DNA from: Streptomyces sp. CG4
GTDB lineage: Bacteria; Actinomycetota; Actinomycetes; Streptomycetales; Streptomycetaceae
Assembly: GCF_041080655.1 (NCBI RefSeq)
Contig: NZ_CP163525.1
Span: forward strand, 6,324,001 to 6,388,000
Direction: 5' to 3'
Length of the DNA stretch: 64,000 bases
The notes under the pieces are model-generated. The model did not search any database, was not told where the DNA came from, and saw nothing but the letters and a program-made list of their open reading frames with translations. This document shows, in pieces, positions 60,582-64,000 of this stretch; within the stretch, counting starts at the first letter, position 1; each line of letters starts with the position of its first letter. Both the position numbers and the translations under genes were made by a program.

Positions 60582-60693
60582 GGGAGAACTCCCAGGGGAA
60601 AAGAGGGGAAACGCAGCAGGAATTCCGGGCAGGCGGGCCGGAGGAAGAAAGGCTCACGCAGCGGGAAACACGCGCTTCATGCGCGGCAATGTG

Positions 60694-60732
60694 TCAGCAA
60701 CAGAGAGTGCGACAGCTCCTGAGCTGGTCCAT
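60694..60732 (-). CDS. 12-residue cysteine leader peptide in front of ssuA
   Basis: The frame MDQLRSCRTLCC-stop contains three cysteines in twelve residues and ends in a Cys pair. It lies 112 bp before ssuA. A -35 TTGACA (60769-60764) and -10-like GAACAT (60745-60740) are spaced 18 bp. The ATG begins 7 nt after that -10, so the message would start at the ATG and be leaderless. Cysteine leader peptides are known before sulfur-uptake operons of actinobacteria. An in-frame ATG three codons upstream is an alternative. Confidence 0.65.
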   Translation of the reverse strand: MDQLRSCRTLCC

Positions 60733-60739
60733 GACCAGC

Positions 60740-60769
60740 ATGTTCCCGGCCACGATCGCCCCCTGTCAA
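60740..60769 (-). promoter_or_regulatory. promoter of the ssuACB unit
   Basis: TTGACA, 18-bp spacer, GAACAT, reading leftward. The -35 is perfect, the -10 weak. It sits between the ROK gene's stop (60787) and the leader peptide. So the transporter unit has its own start, separate from the ROK regulator. Confidence 0.6.
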
Positions 60770-60786
60770 CATTCCGAGTTTCTGAA

Positions 60787-61986
60787 TTAAATAGCCTCAG
60801 GTGACGCGCCCAGTGGATCCCGGAACAGCACGTCCAGCGCCACCGAACCGCCCGCCACGGCCAGCACGGAATCGGAGAAACTCGTCGGCAGCACGGTCGC
60901 CGTACGACGCATTCCGGCCGCTTCTCTGAGCGCGCTCAGGCAGTCCTCGAAATGGATCACGCCCACCTCGGTCACGACCACGGTCTCCGGATTGAGGACG
61001 TCCAGCAGCAGCCCGGCCGCCCGCCCCGTCGTCCGGGCCCGCTCCACCAGCAGCCGCCGGGCCACCGCGTCCCCGGCCGCCGCGGCGGCCACCACATGCA
61101 TCGGATTCGCCGAGCCGATCACCCCGGCGGCACGGGCCCGTCGGCCGAGCGTCCGCTCGCTCAGCTCCACCTGGAGGCAGCCGGTACGGCCGCACGGGCA
61201 GGGTTCGGTGCCGCCCGGCACCGGCAGATGCGCGATCGCCCCGGCCGCCGAACGCGGTCCGTGATGCACCTCGTCGTGGGTGGCGAAGGCCGCGTCGACC
61301 ACATTGCCCACGAACAGATGCAGCACGCTCCCGCTGCCCCGGGCCCGCCCGAACAGCCGCTCCCCGTTCACCAACGCCCGCGCGTGCCCGTCCACATGGA
61401 CCGGCAGCCCGGTGCCGGCGCCGAGCAGCTCCCGCACCGGCACCTCGCGCCAGCCCAGCAGCTCGTGCTCGACCACGCTGCCCGTCTCCCGGTCCACCCA
61501 GCCGCCGACCGCCACCCCGACCCCCAGCGGCCGACGGCCCGGCAGCCCGGCGAGCAACCCCGCGAGCCCCTCGGCGGCCCGCGCCAGCACCCAGCCGGGA
61601 TCGGTCCGTTCGTGCCGCAGCTCGCGCCGGGCCACCACCCGGCCGCGCAGATCCAGCAGCGCGACCGTCGTGTACGGCACAGCCACATGCACCCCGCCGA
61701 CCACGAAATCCTTGTCGTTCAGGTCGATGGGGACGTGCGGCCGTCCGACCCCGTTCGAGCGGCGCGGTACGGCGGACTCGCGGATCAGACCGAGACCGGT
61801 GAGCCGGGCGCAGTGCTCGGTCACCGACGCCGGCGACAGTCCGGTCAGCCGGGCGACGGTGCTGCGCGCCACCGGCCCGTGCTCCAGCACGGACCGCAGC
61901 ACGACACTGGCGCTGGTGCGTCGCCGGTCCCGGTCGGCGGCACGCGGAACGGGCGAGACAAGAGGGGATACCGCGGTACGGGGCAT
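60787..61986 (-). CDS. ROK-family regulator of the sulfonate operon
   Basis: 399 aa. N-terminal winged helix (RSTVARLTGLSPASVTEHCA) and a ROK domain with the intact zinc motif CPCGRTGCLQ and preceding HLPVPGG. This differs from the csn regulator, which lacks that motif. It is encoded in the same direction as the transporter, just upstream, and is itself preceded by a leader peptide. A ROK protein, normally linked to sugars, guarding sulfur genes suggests the ligand could be a sugar-sulfonate or a related signal. That is a guess. Confidence 0.85.
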   Translation of the reverse strand: MPRTAVSPLVSPVPRAADRDRRRTSASVVLRSVLEHGPVARSTVARLTGLSPASVTEHCARLTGLGLIRESAVPRRSNGVGRPHVPIDLNDKDFVVGGVHVAVPYTTVALLDLRGRVVARRELRHERTDPGWVLARAAEGLAGLLAGLPGRRPLGVGVAVGGWVDRETGSVVEHELLGWREVPVRELLGAGTGLPVHVDGHARALVNGERLFGRARGSGSVLHLFVGNVVDAAFATHDEVHHGPRSAAGAIAHLPVPGGTEPCPCGRTGCLQVELSERTLGRRARAAGVIGSANPMHVVAAAAAGDAVARRLLVERARTTGRAAGLLLDVLNPETVVVTEVGVIHFEDCLSALREAAGMRRTATVLPTSFSDSVLAVAGGSVALDVLFRDPLGASPEAI

Positions 61987-62084
61987 GGAGAACCGTCCTC
62001 GGGAACGGGGCCGACACGTCTCGGAGTTCGAAAGGCTGGAGCTTCGAAGGGTTCGAGCTGAGAGGCGTGCCGAGCGGTCCGCCC

Positions 62085-62171
62085 CTACCCCGGGCGGCGA
62101 CAGGTGGCCGCGCCCTGGCGTCGCAGGTCGACATAGCGACGCGACGTGAAGAACCGGGCCTGGGCAACCAT
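62085..62171 (-). CDS. 28-residue cysteine leader peptide in front of the ROK gene
   Basis: The peptide contains the core RRYVDLRRQGAATC followed by RRPG and a stop. It matches the pattern recalled for actinobacterial sulfur-uptake leader peptides: R-x-H/Y-V-D-L-x-R-x-x-(S/G)-A-x-C. A -10-like TAGCTT lies 7 nt before the ATG, again implying a leaderless message. It lies 98 bp before the ROK regulator start. Starvation for cysteine should stall ribosomes at the Cys codon and alter downstream expression; that mechanism is inferred. Confidence 0.7.
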   Translation of the reverse strand: MVAQARFFTSRRYVDLRRQGAATCRRPG

Positions 62172-62189
62172 GCGTTCGAAGCTAGCAAA

Positions 62190-62495
62190 CCGCCCCCGCG
62201 CTGCCCAGACGGCGACCGACGGGCGAGACGGGCCTGCGGGAGCCCTGCGGGGCATCGACCGGGCTCCGGCGGAGCTTTGGTGGGACCCTACAGTTCCGGT
62301 TCGGGGCAGAGGAGTGAGCTGAGCGCCTCCACCTCAGTGACCGGTATCACGTCGTACCCGGTGTAACTCACACCCTTTGTATGAAGCGCACCAAGGCTCG
62401 ACTCAAGCCTTTGTCGATCGGTGACGGTGATCGACGCGACCGGCGCGGTATAGCGTCGCCGTGTTCCCACCTGCCCACTCACCCGCGGAGTCCCC
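62190..62495. promoter_or_regulatory. 306-bp region between the leader peptide and bioY
   Basis: It holds the divergent promoters. A short inverted repeat GGTGTAACTCACACC lies at 62360-62374, within an AT-richer stretch, about 120 bp before bioY, and may be the operator of a biotin-responsive regulator. No gene is supported: a leftward frame here reads sensibly for 40 codons but has no start codon. Confidence 0.5.
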
Positions 62496-63077
62496 ATGAG
62501 CACCGCCACCGCCACCGCTCGCCCCGGCGCAGTCCTCGCCGACCTGCTCCCCACGTCCCGCGCCCGCGACGCGGCCCTCGTCGTCGGCGGCGCCGTGCTC
62601 ACCGGTCTCGCGGCCCAGGTGGCCGTCCCGGTGCCCGGCTCCCCGGTGCCGGTGACCGGCCAGACCTTCGCCGCGCTGCTCGTCGGCACCGCGCTCGGCA
62701 CCCGCCGCGGCTTCCTCTCCCTCGCCCTGTACGCGCTCGCCGGTGTGGCCGGTGTCCCGTGGTTCGCGGACGGCACCTCCGGCGCGGGCTCGGTCTCCTT
62801 CGGCTACATCCTCGGCATGCTGCTCGCCTCGGCCGCCGTCGGCGCCCTGGCCCGGCGCGGCGCCGACCGCTCCCCGGTGCGCATGGCGGGCACGATGGTC
62901 CTCGGCGAGGCGATCATCTACGCCGTCGGCGTGCCCTACCTGGCCCTGGCCGCCCACATGTCCCTCTCCCAGGCGGTCGCGGCTGGCCTCACCCCGTTCC
63001 TGATCGGTGACCTCCTCAAGGCCGCCCTGGCGATGGGCGCGCTGCCCACCGCCTGGAAGTTCGCGAACAAGCGCTAG
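62496..63077 (+). CDS. bioY: biotin transporter, BioY family
   Basis: 193 aa with six hydrophobic helices. The BioY hallmarks appear: AAQVAVPVPGSPVPVTGQTF, then GFLSLALYALAGVAGVPWFA. It is the substrate-binding S-component of the biotin ECF importer, and some BioY proteins work alone. The genes for the ATPase and T-component are not in the window. Its TAG stop coincides with a CTAG that borders a transposon-like element. GGAG precedes the ATG. Confidence 0.92.
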   Translation: MSTATATARPGAVLADLLPTSRARDAALVVGGAVLTGLAAQVAVPVPGSPVPVTGQTFAALLVGTALGTRRGFLSLALYALAGVAGVPWFADGTSGAGSVSFGYILGMLLASAAVGALARRGADRSPVRMAGTMVLGEAIIYAVGVPYLALAAHMSLSQAVAAGLTPFLIGDLLKAALAMGALPTAWKFANKR

Positions 63078-63096
63078 ACGAATGAGTCCGATGTGA

Positions 63097-63279
63097 TCAG
63101 TGGTCGAAGGCGATCAGCGAACGGGTGACCGGCGCGCCGATCCTGCAGTTGGCCACCGCCAGGCAGATGAGCTCGGAGTCGCTGAGGAGGCACGGGCGTC
63201 CCGTCCAGCGCATTCCTCCGATCTCGTCGTCGATCTTCTCGTACAGTGCCGTCGAGAGGGTCTCCAAGTCAGGCGTCAC
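63097..63279 (-). pseudogene. truncated IS982-type transposase (N-terminus)
   Basis: About 60 codons: LETLSTALYEKIDDEIGG, GRPCLLSDSELICLAVANC. This resembles the N-terminal region of IS982-family transposases recalled from Streptomyces (LYVKIDDE, GRPP-x-LSDSELV-x-LAVAQ). After about 50 residues the match ends and a stop follows next to the left end repeat. The catalytic DDE part is lost, so it cannot be active. Confidence 0.7.
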
Positions 63280-63378
63280 AACCGGATCTTGGGGGCCCTC
63301 GCCACGTCCGCACGCCGAAGCCCCGGCCTCTCACTCGAATGAGCTCGGCCGGCCGTTGACCGAACGGAGCCCAATCCC

Positions 63379-63840
63379 ATGCCGGACGCAATCTCCGCCG
63401 CTCCCGGCCCCCGTGAGGTTCTGACCCGCTACCAGCAGGCGATGCTCGACAAGTCCGCGGACAACTTGGCCGACCTGTACGCGGTCGATGCAGTCCATGA
63501 GTTCCCCTTCCTCTTCCCCGGCATGCCCACGCGATACCAGGGCCGCGAAGAGGTCCGCGCGGGCTACCGAGCCCTCTGGGGCGCAAGCCCGGCACAGCCG
63601 CAGGAGATCCGCGAAGTCGCCGTGCACCAGAGCACCGACCCAGAGGTGATCACCGTCGAGCAGCTCGTCACCGGGACCGTGACCACGACCGGCCGGCCCT
63701 TCGGCTTCCCGGGCCTCCTGGTGATCCGGGTCCGCAACGGCCAGATCCTGCACGTGCGCGACTACATGGACGGGCTGCGCGTGGCCCACGCCATGGGCCG
63801 ACTGACGGCCATCGCCGCCGGCCTCAATGACCGCCCTTGA
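63379..63840 (+). CDS. SnoaL-like/NTF2-fold cargo protein
   Basis: 153 aa of the nuclear-transport-factor-2/SnoaL fold (GPREVLTRYQQAMLDKSADN, LADLYAVDAVHEFPFLFPGM, VIRVRNGQILHVRDYMDGLR). Such proteins are cyclases, isomerases or small-molecule binding proteins; no specific activity can be assigned. The ATG lies 8-9 bp after GGAG. It sits inside the CTAG-flanked element and ends 10 bp before the right inverted repeat, so it travels as cargo. Confidence 0.82.
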   Translation: MPDAISAAPGPREVLTRYQQAMLDKSADNLADLYAVDAVHEFPFLFPGMPTRYQGREEVRAGYRALWGASPAQPQEIREVAVHQSTDPEVITVEQLVTGTVTTTGRPFGFPGLLVIRVRNGQILHVRDYMDGLRVAHAMGRLTAIAAGLNDRP

Positions 63841-63864
63841 GCCTCTGACTTCGGACTCATTCGT

Positions 63865-64000
63865 CTAGACGCCGTAGTTCCTGCGGAAGAGGTTCGCCGG
63901 GTCGTACGTCTCCTTGACCCGGGCGAGCCTCTTTCGCGTATCGGGGTCGTACAGGCCCGCGCCCCGGTCGCCCGCCCCGAAGGCGAAGTTGAGCGATCGC
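63865..64000 (-). CDS. C-terminus of an FAD-linked oxidase (BBE domain)
   Basis: Only the last 44 codons are in the window, ending RVKETYDPANLFRRNYGV-stop. This is the berberine-bridge-enzyme C-terminal motif of FAD-linked oxidases (x-YDP-x-NLFR-x-N). Its TAG stop lies on the CTAG at the right edge of the mobile element. It is convergent with bioY. The rest lies beyond the right edge. Confidence 0.85.
   Translation of the reverse strand, partial: RSLNFAFGAGDRGAGLYDPDTRKRLARVKETYDPANLFRRNYGV

Larger units (their letters stand above)
63074..63868. mobile_element. 795-bp CTAG-flanked transposon remnant with cargo gene
   Basis: The ends are perfect 18-bp inverted repeats: CTAGACGAATGAGTCCGA at 63074-63091 and its complement at 63851-63868. 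Inside are a broken IS982-type transposase start on the left and a SnoaL-like gene on the right. CTAG at both edges is probably the duplicated target. With most of the transposase missing, it can move only if an intact relative supplies the enzyme. Confidence 0.8.

Noticed and set aside
62020..62180. Three TTCGAA and one TTCGAG motifs around the ROK regulator start
   Set aside because: Irregular spacing (62027, 62043, 62052, 62175) and short length; could be chance, so not listed as an operator.
62288..62420. Leftward frame with a protein-like sequence (GVSYTGYDVIPVTEVEALSS) upstream of bioY
   Set aside because: No start codon for a short gene; the only start lies deep in the bioY gene on the other strand. 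It may be a relic.

Overview
The window is a stretch of high-GC actinobacterial chromosome, almost certainly Streptomyces. The grounds are strong G/C in third codon positions, frequent GTG starts, short GGAG-type ribosome sites, many paired regulator/efflux genes, and gene families typical of the genus. From memory (not checked), the conserved genes run in the order of the S. coelicolor SCO2633-SCO2666 region read backwards: sodF near 54 kb, asd near 36 kb, pepN, malQ near 13 kb, and the csnR-K operon at 2.7-9.4 kb.

Layout. 0-2.6 kb: a GlnH/GlnX-like amino-acid sensing pair, with a third gene just starting at the left edge. 2.7-9.4 kb: an amino-sugar oligosaccharide operon (ROK regulator, ABC binding protein, two permeases, GH4 glycosidase, kinase) matching csnR-csnEFG-csnH-csnK, with a ROK-type palindrome in front. 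9.6-15.4 kb: Uma2 protein, MscS channel, HNH nuclease, a small repeat protein abutting malQ, and a small membrane protein closed by a 23-bp perfect hairpin. 15.4-32 kb is accessory: a decayed ATPase fragment, a large polymorphic toxin overlapping an Imm49 immunity gene, then regulator/efflux pairs (MmyB-type HTH with MFS; TetR with FAD monooxygenase around a nine-unit 14-bp operator array; MarR with MFS and EamA around four half-sites spaced 15 bp; EamA with LysR). 32-55.6 kb returns to core genes: two aminopeptidase N paralogues, asd, an RNA polymerase sigma factor with a membrane partner, CGNR/VOC, Nudix, metallophosphoesterase, serine hydrolase, glycosyltransferase, SGNH hydrolase, DsbA-like protein, and sodF with a perfect Nur box. 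55.7-62.2 kb: a sulfonate-type operon with two unlabelled cysteine leader peptides, a ROK regulator, SsuA/C/B-like ABC genes and an in-frame fusion of a flavin monooxygenase with a TauD-type dioxygenase. 62.5-64 kb: bioY, a CTAG-flanked transposon carrying a SnoaL-like cargo gene, and the end of an FAD-linked oxidase.

The most interesting items are the two CTAG-flanked insertions, whose CTAG sites double as stop codons; the paired cysteine leader peptides, both with a -10-like hexamer 7 nt before their ATG; the monooxygenase-dioxygenase fusion; and the phased 14-bp operator array. No rRNA, tRNA or CRISPR array was seen. Reading was by eye: family names rest on recalled motifs, and no database search was run.
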